Positions 43,685-52,992 of a stretch of DNA of 64,000 nucleotides are shown in pieces (the first letter of the stretch is position 1; every line of letters begins with the position of its first letter). The stretch lies in contig CAJUDL010000017.1 in assembly GCA_910585285.1 (NCBI GenBank), positions 4,944 through 68,943 of the forward strand. The letters run 5' to 3'. The position numbers were made by a program, and so were the translations under genes. Under the pieces are notes generated by a model. The model ran no database searches, had not been told where the DNA came from, and saw nothing but the letters and a program-made list of their open reading frames with translations. The stretch comes from an uncultured Muribaculaceae bacterium. GTDB taxonomy: Bacteria > Bacteroidota > Bacteroidia > Bacteroidales > Muribaculaceae.

Positions 43685-44383
43685 TTATTTGTTTTTTGTC
43701 TGTCCGTAATAGGCATTAGGTCCGTGTTTACGCGAAAAATGCTTCTCAATCAGAAGAGGATTCATTGTGAGGGAGGGATTCACAGTGTATGCAATACTTG
43801 CCATTTTTGCAACTTGTTCCAAAACAACAGCATTGTGCACAGCATCCGCCGGAGACGTGCCCCATGCGAATGGTCCGTGATTCTTGACAAGCACACCTGG
43901 GGTGTGAACCGGATTCAGATTCTTGAATCTATCCACAATCACATTCCCGGTTTCAAGTTCATAATCACCTTTCACTTCCTGTTCCGTCATGTCTCGTGTG
44001 CAGGGCACGGCATCATGGAAATAATCAGCATGTGTCGTGCCTATATTGGGTAAATCAACGCCTGCCTGAGACCATGCGGTTGCATAAGTGGAATGAGTGT
44101 GAACCACTCCACCGATTTCAGGGAAAGCGCGATAAAGAGCAATATGGGTTGGGGTATCTGATGAGGGACGTAACGACCCCTCAACAACATTCCCCGTGTT
44201 GATATCAACGACTACCATATCATCGACTTTCATCTCATCATAGCTGACACCACTTGGCTTGATAACTACGAGACCATTTTCACGATCTATTCCAGAAACA
44301 TTTCCCCATGTGAAAATCACAAGGCCATGTTTCACAAGATCAAGATTTGCTTTAAAAACTTTTTCTTTTAATTCTTCGAGCAT
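43685..44383 (-). CDS. araD: L-ribulose-5-phosphate 4-epimerase
   Basis: A 232-residue zinc aldolase-like epimerase converting L-ribulose-5-phosphate to D-xylulose-5-phosphate. Marks are HGLVIFTWGNVSGIDRENGL, VVIKPSGVSYDEM, SSDTPTHIALYRAFPEIGG, the zinc ligands in VVHTHSTYATAW and a further His in LVKNHGPFAWG, and the end HGPNAYYGQ. It lies 26 bp after the Nudix regulator. Length is normal. Confidence 0.96.
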   Translation of the reverse strand: MLEELKEKVFKANLDLVKHGLVIFTWGNVSGIDRENGLVVIKPSGVSYDEMKVDDMVVVDINTGNVVEGSLRPSSDTPTHIALYRAFPEIGGVVHTHSTYATAWSQAGVDLPNIGTTHADYFHDAVPCTRDMTEQEVKGDYELETGNVIVDRFKNLNPVHTPGVLVKNHGPFAWGTSPADAVHNAVVLEQVAKMASIAYTVNPSLTMNPLLIEKHFSRKHGPNAYYGQTKNK

Positions 44384-44409
44384 AAGGAGGATGAATTACA
44401 TTTTATTGA

Positions 44410-45096
44410 CTACATCTTAAAACTAACTGCCTTGGTTTCATTATTAATGAATTCATATAATCGAGCTCCTCGACGTGAATTCTCCTTGTCTACCATATCT
44501 GTTGCCCTTATGCAGCTGTTATCAAGAGCGCGACGACGGAAATTACGTTTATCGATTGTAATTCCAAGTACTGTTTCATATAGCTGCTGAAGCTGCGTAA
44601 GTGTAAACAGCGGAGGCAGCAGTTCAAAGGCAAGAGGTTCTGTTCTGAATTTATTCTGTATCTTTCGAATTGCCTTTTTGATCATTGAATCATGATCAAG
44701 ACACAGATGGGGTATATTATTGAAATCCACCCAGTGAGCATTGTGAGACTTAAGTATTTCATGATCTATATCCGGGAAATTCAGCAGAGCGGAATAGGCT
44801 ACCGACACTACTCTTTTACCGGGATCACGATCTACCTCACCAAATGTGCCTATCTGATGCATGTAAACACCATCAAGACCTGTCAGTTCCTTTAATACTC
44901 TCCGGGCTGCATTGTCAACACTTTCATCTGCATTGACAAATCCACCCATCAATGACCATTCACCTTTATGTGGCTCAAAATTTCGCTTGATGAGGAGGAG
45001 CTTCAAGCTCCCCTCATTCAAGCCGAAAATTATACAGTCCACACTTAAATATAAGCGGTCATGTTGTTTGTAATAATCTATGTTAGTCTGTGCCAT
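44410..45096 (-). CDS. araR: Nudix-family regulator of arabinose use (AraR type)
   Basis: A 228-residue protein with an N-terminal Nudix domain and a C-terminal winged helix (about 155-228: LTQLQQLYETVLGITIDKRN, FRRRALDNSCI). The Nudix box is degenerate: G52-x5-E58-x7-R66-V67-L-K-E70-L71, so two of the metal-binding glutamates of REUxEE are lost. This fits a sugar-sensing regulator rather than a hydrolase. Bacteroides uses such an AraR to control L-arabinose genes, and this copy lies inside the operon between the symporter and araD, so autoregulation is likely. Confidence 0.87.
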   Translation of the reverse strand: MAQTNIDYYKQHDRLYLSVDCIIFGLNEGSLKLLLIKRNFEPHKGEWSLMGGFVNADESVDNAARRVLKELTGLDGVYMHQIGTFGEVDRDPGKRVVSVAYSALLNFPDIDHEILKSHNAHWVDFNNIPHLCLDHDSMIKKAIRKIQNKFRTEPLAFELLPPLFTLTQLQQLYETVLGITIDKRNFRRRALDNSCIRATDMVDKENSRRGARLYEFINNETKAVSFKM

Positions 45097-45112
45097 TGTA
45101 AGGCTCTCAATA

Positions 45113-46807
45113 TTACCAGAAATAAATATAGAATGCTACGGTGATGCCAAGGATAATAACGGTGTTGACAATATCCCAGGCATTCCAGCTCTGACGTGTT
45201 GCAAGTCTCTGCTCAGGTGTAGACGTACCGAATACCAACCCCTGGATTTTTGAAGCATCAGGAGCCTTTGTGCACAATGATACGATAAAACCTACTGCTA
45301 AACACAATAACAACATCCAGCCACAGAAGAAAAGCCAGTTCTCATCATAGAAAATCTGCTGGAACAAACTCGGATTTTCCGATGCGCCTGCCTCAATTCC
45401 TATATTAGAATAATATATCTTTGCACCAAGCCTGGTAAGACCAACAATCAGACCGGTCAGCAACGCCCACATACCGCCTTGTGCAGATGCCCTCTTCCAT
45501 ACAATACCAATAAGGAATGCCGCAGCGATACCCGGAGCAAGTACAGATTGAACATCCTGTAAATATAGATACAGCACATCACCTATAGATCGCATAACTG
45601 GGATCCACAAAATACCAAGAATTACAATAACAACTGTTGCAGCCTGTCCGATCTTTACAAGTTTCTTTGGAGCCGTCTTTGGCTTGAAACGTTGATAAAA
45701 ATCAATTGTAAACAATGCGGCTGAAGAGTTGAACAAAGATGCAAGTGAGCTCATCAACGCCGCGAGTATACCACAAACGATGAGTCCTTTGATACCTGCC
45801 GGAAGAAGTTTGGCTACCAATGTCGGGAATGCAGCATCAGAATTTGGAAGTCCATTGGGAAGCATCGGAAGGAATGACCCAAGTTTCTGATGGAGTGCGA
45901 ATGCAATCATGCCAGGAATAAGGAAAAGGAATACCGGAAGAAGCTTCAGGTAAGCACCGAAAATAGTGCCTCGTCTTGCTTCCTTCTCATTTTTACCAGA
46001 CAGCACACGCTGCACGATGAACTGGTCCGTACACCAGTACCAGAAACCAATCACTGCCGAACCGATAAGGGCTCCTAACCATGGATACTGCGCATCATTG
46101 TTGTCTCGAATAAGGTTTACCATTGTATCTCCGTATTCATTGACCTTTACTGAAGAACAGATTCTCATCATCTCATCCCAACCTCCGAGTTCTTTGAGAC
46201 CAAGAACTAAAATTATCAAAGACCCAAGAAGAAGTATAGGCGTTTGCAACACTGAGGTGTAGAGCACAGACTTCATACCTCCGAAAATAGTATACAGTGC
46301 CGTTATGAGTACCAGTCCTACAGCGGCAATCCAGAAGAAATCAATTCCCCAAAGTTCATCAATTCCAAAAACCTGCTGGAATACAAGTCCGCCAGCGTAA
46401 ACCGTCACCGCCACTTTAGTGAGCACATAGCTTATCAACGAGATCGTTGCAAGAATGGTGCGTGATTGCGGATTGAACCTACGCTCAAGAAATTCAGGCA
46501 TTGTATAAACCATAGAGCGAGAATAGAAAGGCACAAACACCCAACCGAGTATGAGTATCATCCAGCCCTGAATCTCCCAGTGTGCCATTGCCATTCCTGA
46601 AGAAGCACCGGAACCGGCAAGACCGATGAGATGTTCTGAGCCAATATTGGATGCAAAGATAGATGCTCCAATCGCTATCCACGTCGCATCTTTGCCACCA
46701 AGAAAATAATCAGCTGCATTGTTCTGTTTCTGGCGCATCACCCATACTATTATGCCTATTAAGGCTAAAGCAAAAATGGCGATTACAATCCAGTCTAATA
46801 TTGCCAT
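45113..46807 (-). CDS. SSS-family sodium:sugar symporter (probable arabinose importer)
   Basis: A 564-residue inner-membrane transporter with about 14 helices. It has the family patterns ADYFLGGKDATWIAIGASIF, ASNIGSEHLIGLAGSGASSG, YTMPEFLERRFNPQSR and GILAALMSSLASLFNSSAAL. The last is the conserved segment near the sodium site. It lies between the aldose epimerase and the regulator in the arabinose operon, so L-arabinose is the likely substrate; the sequence alone shows only an SGLT-type carrier. Confidence 0.92.
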   Translation of the reverse strand: MAILDWIVIAIFALALIGIIVWVMRQKQNNAADYFLGGKDATWIAIGASIFASNIGSEHLIGLAGSGASSGMAMAHWEIQGWMILILGWVFVPFYSRSMVYTMPEFLERRFNPQSRTILATISLISYVLTKVAVTVYAGGLVFQQVFGIDELWGIDFFWIAAVGLVLITALYTIFGGMKSVLYTSVLQTPILLLGSLIILVLGLKELGGWDEMMRICSSVKVNEYGDTMVNLIRDNNDAQYPWLGALIGSAVIGFWYWCTDQFIVQRVLSGKNEKEARRGTIFGAYLKLLPVFLFLIPGMIAFALHQKLGSFLPMLPNGLPNSDAAFPTLVAKLLPAGIKGLIVCGILAALMSSLASLFNSSAALFTIDFYQRFKPKTAPKKLVKIGQAATVVIVILGILWIPVMRSIGDVLYLYLQDVQSVLAPGIAAAFLIGIVWKRASAQGGMWALLTGLIVGLTRLGAKIYYSNIGIEAGASENPSLFQQIFYDENWLFFCGWMLLLCLAVGFIVSLCTKAPDASKIQGLVFGTSTPEQRLATRQSWNAWDIVNTVIILGITVAFYIYFW

Positions 46808-46842
46808 AATGTTAGTAGTTTAGCTATTAAATTATGATATGG

Positions 46843-48003
46843 TTATTTTTTTGTGGAAAACTTGTATATGCAAGTACTGGTGTATGTTTCACCCGGACGC
46901 AATGTTGCGGAAGGCCACGCTGGTTTATTGGGTGTGTCAGGATATTTTTGAGTTTCAAGGCAAAGCCCGTGACGTTGATTATAGATCTTAGCTTTTTTAC
47001 CGGTTACCGTGCCATCAAGGAAATTACCTGTGTAGAATTGAACGCCCGGCTCGTTAGTATATACTTCAAGTACGATGCCTGAGCGGGGATCTGTTACTCT
47101 TGCCGCGCAATCCTGAAGATCACCTTTTGTGTCAAGCACGAAATTATGGTCGAAACCATTGCCATATTTAACCTGGATATATTCCGATTCAATATCTTTG
47201 CCAAGGAGCTTCTCTTCTGTAAAATCCATCGGTGTATCTTTGACAGGGATAATTTCGCCGGTTGTCATGAATGTGCTGTCAACAGGCGTGAAATTTGCGG
47301 CATTAATCCATACCATTTCGTCAACCACGCTGAGTTCAGGATCTCCAGAAAGATTAAAATAAGAATGGTTGGTCATGTTTATGATGGTAGGCTTATCTGT
47401 TGTTGCTGAATAATCAATGCGGAGAGCATTATCATTCTGAAGAGTATACGTAACTTGAGCCTTTACATTTCCGGGAAATTGATTGTCACCATCAGGAGAA
47501 TCGATGGATATGGTCAGAGTGGAATCAGTGGCATTTTCCACTTTATATACTCTATATTGCCAGCCAAGAGTTCCCATGTCTGTCCCGCCATGTAGACAAT
47601 GTCCAAAATTGTTCTGAGGAAGCTGGATTGTATCGCCATCCATAACGAACCTCCCTTGGTTAATACGGTTTGCATAGCGACCGATTGCTGCACCGAAATC
47701 CGTCTTATTGACATCAGGCTGATATGCACCTATGCTATCGAATCCTAAAACAACATCCTGAAAATTCCCATCCTTGTTAGGAACCATAATGGAAACGATG
47801 CGGCCACCATAATTGGTGATGCAGACTTCCATTCCTGACGCATTTGTAAGAGTAATAAGCGAAGTCGAATCTCCATTAACGACAGATTCGAATTTTTTGG
47901 GATCAAGTCCCGACTTAGTCAGCTGAGGCGCATCTTTCCCCGTGCTGCATGAGCACATACCTGCTATTGCGAGTATAAGTGCCGAATAACCAAGGAGTTT
48001 CAT
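46843..48003 (-). CDS. galM: Aldose 1-epimerase, predicted lipoprotein
   Basis: A 386-residue mutarotase that interconverts anomers of free sugars. A signal sequence with Cys residues near 17-19 (IAGMCSCSTG) suggests a lipidated, exported enzyme. Marks are VCITNYGGRIVSIMVPNKDG, GAAIGRYANRINQGRF, NFGHCLHGG, TNHSYFNLSG (catalytic His), GNGFDHNFV and PGVQFYTGNFLDG (catalytic Glu is usually further on). It is the first gene of the arabinose operon and divergent from the GH35 gene. Confidence 0.93.
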   Translation of the reverse strand: MKLLGYSALILAIAGMCSCSTGKDAPQLTKSGLDPKKFESVVNGDSTSLITLTNASGMEVCITNYGGRIVSIMVPNKDGNFQDVVLGFDSIGAYQPDVNKTDFGAAIGRYANRINQGRFVMDGDTIQLPQNNFGHCLHGGTDMGTLGWQYRVYKVENATDSTLTISIDSPDGDNQFPGNVKAQVTYTLQNDNALRIDYSATTDKPTIINMTNHSYFNLSGDPELSVVDEMVWINAANFTPVDSTFMTTGEIIPVKDTPMDFTEEKLLGKDIESEYIQVKYGNGFDHNFVLDTKGDLQDCAARVTDPRSGIVLEVYTNEPGVQFYTGNFLDGTVTGKKAKIYNQRHGLCLETQKYPDTPNKPAWPSATLRPGETYTSTCIYKFSTKK

Positions 48004-48326
48004 GATAAATATATTTAATAAAACTTTATATTTAGTTCACCTTAAGACATAGATTCTTAGAGTATTTAATTAATGGGTGTAAAATTAACACTTATTATTT
48101 ATATAAGGAACATTTTTTATATGTTATAAAACATATTTTTCTTTTCAGGTATTGATTGTAACTTTGTATTACATTATGAATACCTTCTTGAAATAATGTG
48201 TATTGTTAAGCGATGATCGTCTAATTAATGAGTCATACTTTGTTATTTACCGATTGTGGCTAACAAAGGTGTGTTATTAATAGAGCGTCAATTTAGATAT
48301 TTTATTATAGTCTATCTCACTAAATC
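48004..48326. promoter_or_regulatory. Divergent control region between galM and GH35
   Basis: This 323-bp AT-rich gap has no ORF. It holds three dyads: GTGT-N7-ACAC at 48077-48091; ATATGTT-N4-AACATAT at 48119-48136; and CTTTGTTA-N15-TAACAAAG at 48238-48268. A plus-strand TAACTTTG -7 match lies at 48159-48166 without a -33 partner. The first two dyads lie on the galM side and are candidates for AraR binding; the third lies on the GH35 side. Assignment is inference. Confidence 0.5.
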
Positions 48327-50705
48327 ATGAAAAAAATATTTCTTTATTCACTTGTTGCAGCATCTTTAATGATGTCAGCGACCCTGTCGACCTCAGCTGC
48401 GAATGACAAGTCAGTCAGCCATGGCAAGTTTGAGGCAGGCAAAGGGACATTTCTTCTGAATGGCGAACCATTCGTTGTCAAGGCGGCAGAGCTTCATTAC
48501 CCACGTATTCCCAAAGAATATTGGGAGCACAGAATTAAAATGAGTAAAGCTTTGGGTATGAATACCATCTGTCTTTACACCTTCTGGAATTCGCATGAAC
48601 CTAAAGAGGATCAATTCGACTTTACAGGTCAAAATGATTTGAGGGAATTCATCAAGCTTTGTCAGAAAAATGACATGAAAGTGATTCTACGTCCCGGACC
48701 ATACGTATGCGCAGAATGGGAAATGGGCGGACTTCCCTGGTGGCTTCTTAAGAAAAAGGATATTCGTCTGCGCGAAAGCGATCCCTATTTCCTTGAACGT
48801 GTTGACAAATTCCAGAAAGCGGTTGCAGAGCAAGTCGGGGACCTTACAATTGCCGATGGCGGACCGATAATTATGGTTCAGGTCGAGAATGAATATGGTT
48901 CTTTCGGTTTCGATAAACAATACATATCAACTATCCGAGACATGCTTCGAAAAAATTTTGGTGAAAATGTTACATTATTCCAGTGTGACTGGTCATCAAA
49001 TTTCGAAAATAATGGTCTTGAAGATCTTATATGGACCATGAATTTCGGCACGGGAGCAAACATTGATGACCAGTTCCGTCGGCTGAAAGAATTGCGTCCG
49101 GAAAGTCCGCTTATGTGTTCTGAATTCTGGAGCGGTTGGTTCGATAAATGGGGAGCTAATCATGAAACGCGTCCGGCAGCCGACATGATAGCGGGAATTG
49201 ACGAAATGTTGTCTAAGAATATTTCGTTCAGTCTTTATATGACTCACGGTGGTACCAACTGGGGACATTGGGCTGGTGCCAACTCTCCAGGATATGCACC
49301 AGACGTGACTTCTTATGATTATGATGCGCCTATTAACGAGCAGGGAGCGCCAACACCCAAATATTGGGAATTGCGTAAAGCACTGGCAAAATATACTGAC
49401 GGCAAACAAGCACCAGTGCCGGCACCTATAAAGACAATGGATATTAAGCCTTTCGATTTTACTATGGTGGCTCCATTGTTCTCAAATCTTCCCGAGCCTA
49501 AAAATGATATGAGTATCCGCACCATGGAAGAATATGATCAAGGATTCGGGAGCATCATGTACCAGACCACATTGCCTGAGCTTGTAAATGGTGGCGTTCT
49601 CACAGTGAATGAGCCACATGATTATGCATTGATTTTCATAGACTACAAATATATTGGCAAACTTGATCGCAGGAATGGTGAGAAGCAGCTGAAGCTGCCA
49701 CCATGCAAAAAAGGTGCCATACTCGATATTTTCGTTGAGGCTATGGGTAGAATCAATTTCGGTCGGGCGATCAAAGATTTCAAAGGCATCACCGATAATG
49801 TTACAATCACAGAAGACAGGGACGGATACGTGTTTACATGTGACCTTAAAAACTGGAAAGTTTTTAACATCGAGGACTCATACGAAAATTACATAAATCT
49901 AAAATATTTCCCTGTCAACACATTTGAACCAAACAGCACGACCGGACGTCTCCCTCGTGGCGTATATAAGGGCACATTCAACGTTAAAAAAACTGCCGAC
50001 ACATTCCTTAACTTTGAAAAATGGGGAAAAGGTCTTGTTTATGTAAATGGAAAAGGAATCGGCAGAATCTGGGAGATCGGTCCTCAACAGACTCTGTATG
50101 TACCAGGAGCATGGTTGAAGAAGGGTGAAAACGAAATACTGGTGTTTGATATACTCGGACCTAAAGAAGCATCAAGCTTTGGTTCAAAAACTCCGGAACT
50201 TGACAAATTACAAGTCAAGAAACCCCTCACCCATCGTGAGCCAGGACAGGAGCTTGATCTAAAGGATCAAAAACCAATCATTTCCGGATCATTCCCAGCC
50301 GGTAATGGATGGAAAGAGATCAAATTCGACGCTCCAGCTATCGGAAGGTATCTCTGCATCGAGGCAGACAACGCTCATGATGGCAAAGACAGGGCTGCAA
50401 TTGCTGAAATGTATGTGTTAGATAACAACGGTGAGCGTATTTCACGTGAGCCATGGGTTGTAATGTATGCTGACAGTGAAGATGTAAAAGGAGTGAACCG
50501 TTCAGCCGACAAAAGTTTTGATCTTCAGGAATCGACATACTGGAGCACTGTCAAAGGCACTCCTTTCCCACACTACATCGTGATAGATCTGGGTCGTGAA
50601 CATACATTGACAGCTCTTCAGTATCTTCCTCGCATGGAAAGCAACGCACCTGCTTCTATAAAAGATGTTAAAGTCTATCTCTCCTCTACGCCATTCAAAT
50701 TCTAA
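48327..50705 (+). CDS. GH35 beta-galactosidase, exported
   Basis: A 792-residue glycosidase with a signal peptide (FLYSLVAASLMMSATLSTSA). The GH35 barrel (about residues 35-360) carries the acid/base E189 in MVQVENEYGSFG, the nucleophile E266 in LMCSEFWSGWFDKWG, and the signature GGPIIMVQVENEY. Galactose-binding-like beta domains follow (KGTFNVKKTADTFLNF, WEIGPQQTLYVPGAWL), ending in an F5/8-type C-like domain (about 660-792: RYLCIEADNAHDGKDRAAI). It likely removes beta-galactose from plant arabinogalactan or host glycans. The divergent arabinose operon hints at arabinose-decorated galactans. Confidence 0.95.
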   Translation: MKKIFLYSLVAASLMMSATLSTSAANDKSVSHGKFEAGKGTFLLNGEPFVVKAAELHYPRIPKEYWEHRIKMSKALGMNTICLYTFWNSHEPKEDQFDFTGQNDLREFIKLCQKNDMKVILRPGPYVCAEWEMGGLPWWLLKKKDIRLRESDPYFLERVDKFQKAVAEQVGDLTIADGGPIIMVQVENEYGSFGFDKQYISTIRDMLRKNFGENVTLFQCDWSSNFENNGLEDLIWTMNFGTGANIDDQFRRLKELRPESPLMCSEFWSGWFDKWGANHETRPAADMIAGIDEMLSKNISFSLYMTHGGTNWGHWAGANSPGYAPDVTSYDYDAPINEQGAPTPKYWELRKALAKYTDGKQAPVPAPIKTMDIKPFDFTMVAPLFSNLPEPKNDMSIRTMEEYDQGFGSIMYQTTLPELVNGGVLTVNEPHDYALIFIDYKYIGKLDRRNGEKQLKLPPCKKGAILDIFVEAMGRINFGRAIKDFKGITDNVTITEDRDGYVFTCDLKNWKVFNIEDSYENYINLKYFPVNTFEPNSTTGRLPRGVYKGTFNVKKTADTFLNFEKWGKGLVYVNGKGIGRIWEIGPQQTLYVPGAWLKKGENEILVFDILGPKEASSFGSKTPELDKLQVKKPLTHREPGQELDLKDQKPIISGSFPAGNGWKEIKFDAPAIGRYLCIEADNAHDGKDRAAIAEMYVLDNNGERISREPWVVMYADSEDVKGVNRSADKSFDLQESTYWSTVKGTPFPHYIVIDLGREHTLTALQYLPRMESNAPASIKDVKVYLSSTPFKF

Positions 50706-50889
50706 GAAACTGTTTAAATTTATTTTCGAGGAAGTTTGAGAGTTATTTTTGAGGTGATTCCGCGAGTTGAGAAAGGAGAAACCTGTCGGTTTCGACTGCC
50801 GAAACTTGGCGGAAGCAGCCAAAAAGAACCTCAAAATTCCCGAAAGAATCTCTATAATAAAAATTTCGTAATAAATTTAAACAGTTTCT
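50705..50889. repeat. 185-bp foldback (MITE-like) element
   Basis: The ends are perfect 20-bp inverted repeats (50705-50724 and 50870-50889). Further complementary pairs nest around nearly the same centre: TTTTGAGGT/ACCTCAAAA (50747, 50828), TTCCGC/GCGGAA (50758, 50809) and GTTTCG/CGAAAC (50789, 50800). The whole unit could fold into one long hairpin. It starts inside the GH35 TAA stop and has no transposase or convincing ORF. A solo copy of its end lies at 14134-14151. Confidence 0.7.
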
Positions 50890-50992
50890 AAATGAAGATA
50901 AGGAAGTAAAATAAATGGGGTCTGAAATTTTGGACCCCATTTATTTTCTCATGCATCAAAATCATTTATATAACTCTTTCATTCTTTACTTG

Positions 50993-51586
50993 CTAATATA
51001 ACAACGCGGTTAAAGAAATTTCCCCTTGGGCTCCGGTGATATGCACAGCCTCAATATCAGCAGTCGCGGAAGGTCCTGAAAACAGAGAGCCATACTGTGT
51101 ACTACCTAATTCAATGTTTTCGTATGCTTCATGGATACCATTGACTATTTTATCCTTTTCAAGAAGCAAATAAAGATCTGTTGTGAATAAAGCTGCCGCT
51201 GCAAGTCCTAAAGATTTATTAGTAACCCATATGGAACCGGTCTCACCCACTCCCAAATTCCCTTCGGCTATGCAGACATCGATTGTGTTTGCATCATGAG
51301 GATCAGCGATACTTTCCGCCGAAATGTCCGTGTTAATTTCAGGGATATTAGAATAAACATTGCTATTCATGTCTATATTATCAGTAAGCCATCTCACTGC
51401 ATCACTTCTATCTCTGAATTCCAAACATTTGCCATCAAAACCTTCAAGCTTTTTCTTAAAGTTTTCAATACGGTCTCCTATCACTGCATAATTTGGAATG
51501 ACTGGACGCTGCACATTAGAATGATGTGCCGTCTTTAAGTTATTCATAATAACTTCTCTGGAAGTTATTTTATCATCAATTGCCAT
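50993..51586 (-). CDS. lutC: LUD domain protein, LutC type
   Basis: A 197-residue LutC/YkgG-family protein and the third part of the LutABC L-lactate oxidation complex. It has the family segments AIDDKITSREVIMNNLKTAH, DVCIAEGNLGVGETGSIWVT and SLGLAAAALFTTDLYLLLEK, and ends GPSATADIEAVHITGAQGEI. It lies 29 bp after lutB. Cytosolic; the catalytic role of LutC is not settled. Symbol assigned from family and order. Confidence 0.9.
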   Translation of the reverse strand: MAIDDKITSREVIMNNLKTAHHSNVQRPVIPNYAVIGDRIENFKKKLEGFDGKCLEFRDRSDAVRWLTDNIDMNSNVYSNIPEINTDISAESIADPHDANTIDVCIAEGNLGVGETGSIWVTNKSLGLAAAALFTTDLYLLLEKDKIVNGIHEAYENIELGSTQYGSLFSGPSATADIEAVHITGAQGEISLTALLY

Positions 51587-51615
51587 GATATCACAGTTTT
51601 GGAAAATACGCTTAC

Positions 51616-52992
51616 TTATAATTTCTTATCTTTGTTTTTGATTATTTCCCTGAAAGTCTTATCGGGAGGTGTGGGATTGGAATGATGATCAGCCCAGGGG
51701 TTAAGTTTTGATTCCGCAATACTTTTCGGAACATGCTTTAGTGCCCACAATCCAACTTTCTCTGCTTTCGCAAGATTTCCCGAATTTTTAAGCACAAGCG
51801 CAGCTGCATCCATCTCCAATCTATGTGTCTTCAAATCATAACCATGCGCAACTACCTGATCCCTCCAATAAAATATCAGATCAGAAATGGGTATTTTAAC
51901 AGGACAGACGGCAGAGCAAGAGCCGCAATGCGTGCACGAATACGGTAGCTGCGCATACTTATACAGATCATAACTCGGCTCGAGAACTATCCCGATCGGA
52001 CCCATATACGGAGCATCATAACTCAAGCCTGATGTGCGTCTGAATATTGGGCATGTGTTCATACATGCTCCGCACCTGATACATTTCATAACCTCATAAT
52101 AGTCGGGAGATGCCACTCTTTCGCTTCTGCCATTGTCAACTATTATAATATGCATTTCCTGCCCTTCCCTTGGACCGTGAAAATGCGAAGTATATTGAGT
52201 GATATCAAATCCAAGTGCATTTCGTGATAGCATTCTAATAAATAACGCCAACTCCTTTTTACCGGGAATAACTTTCTCAATACCCATACTTGCCACATAG
52301 AGAGGTGGAATATTTGCACTTATATCCGCATTCCCTTCATTTGTGCACACCACTATTCCCCCTGTTTCCGCCACGGCGAAATTCACCCCCGTCATTCCGG
52401 CGTCAGCCTTTATATATTTTTTCCGCATATCCCTTCGCATCACTCCGTTTAGATAATAAGGATCATCCATTTCCGGATCACTGCCAAGTTTCTCGGCAAA
52501 GAGATTTGCAACATCTTTTCTTAGCTTATGAATAGCCGGCATCACAATATGAGAAGGTCTCTGGTCATCAAGTTGCTGAATGCGCTCCCCAAGATCTGCC
52601 TCATATATCTCAATGCCATGCCTTTCAAGAAATTCACGCATGCCGCATTCATCTTGAAGCATTGATTTCCCTTTGGTCACAATCCTAACATTGTGTTTCT
52701 TAAGGATAGACAGCATTATGTCATTATGTTCCGCAGCATCTTTAGCCCAATGTATATGTATGCCATTGGCAATAGCATTCTTCTCAAATTCTTCAAGATA
52801 CTCATCAAGATGATTGAGGGTATGCAACTTTACCTGCGATGCGAGGATTCGCATTTCCTCCCATTCTGGAATGGCTGATACCGCCTTGTCTCGTCGCATC
52901 CTTGCCTCCCAGAGACATTTATCATGGCTCACCCGATGATCAACATCGTTGAGAAACTTATTACCTAATTTAACCTGATCAACCTGTCTCAT
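51616..52992 (-). CDS. lutB: LutB/LldF-type iron-sulfur protein
   Basis: A 458-residue protein with an N-terminal LUD domain (about 60-290: HWAKDAAEHNDIMLSILKKH, MTGVNFAVAETGGIVVCTNE) and a C-terminal ferredoxin domain with CIRCGACMNTCPIF and CTHCGSCSAVCPVKIP for two [4Fe-4S] clusters. Part of the LutABC lactate-oxidising set. Its start overlaps the lutA stop by four bases. Confidence 0.93.
   Translation of the reverse strand: MRQVDQVKLGNKFLNDVDHRVSHDKCLWEARMRRDKAVSAIPEWEEMRILASQVKLHTLNHLDEYLEEFEKNAIANGIHIHWAKDAAEHNDIMLSILKKHNVRIVTKGKSMLQDECGMREFLERHGIEIYEADLGERIQQLDDQRPSHIVMPAIHKLRKDVANLFAEKLGSDPEMDDPYYLNGVMRRDMRKKYIKADAGMTGVNFAVAETGGIVVCTNEGNADISANIPPLYVASMGIEKVIPGKKELALFIRMLSRNALGFDITQYTSHFHGPREGQEMHIIIVDNGRSERVASPDYYEVMKCIRCGACMNTCPIFRRTSGLSYDAPYMGPIGIVLEPSYDLYKYAQLPYSCTHCGSCSAVCPVKIPISDLIFYWRDQVVAHGYDLKTHRLEMDAAALVLKNSGNLAKAEKVGLWALKHVPKSIAESKLNPWADHHSNPTPPDKTFREIIKNKDKKL

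Noticed and set aside
50502..50940. Reverse-strand ORFs across the foldback element
   Set aside because: Their translation follows the inverted repeat and the GH35 3' end. No conserved domain or transposase motif is visible.
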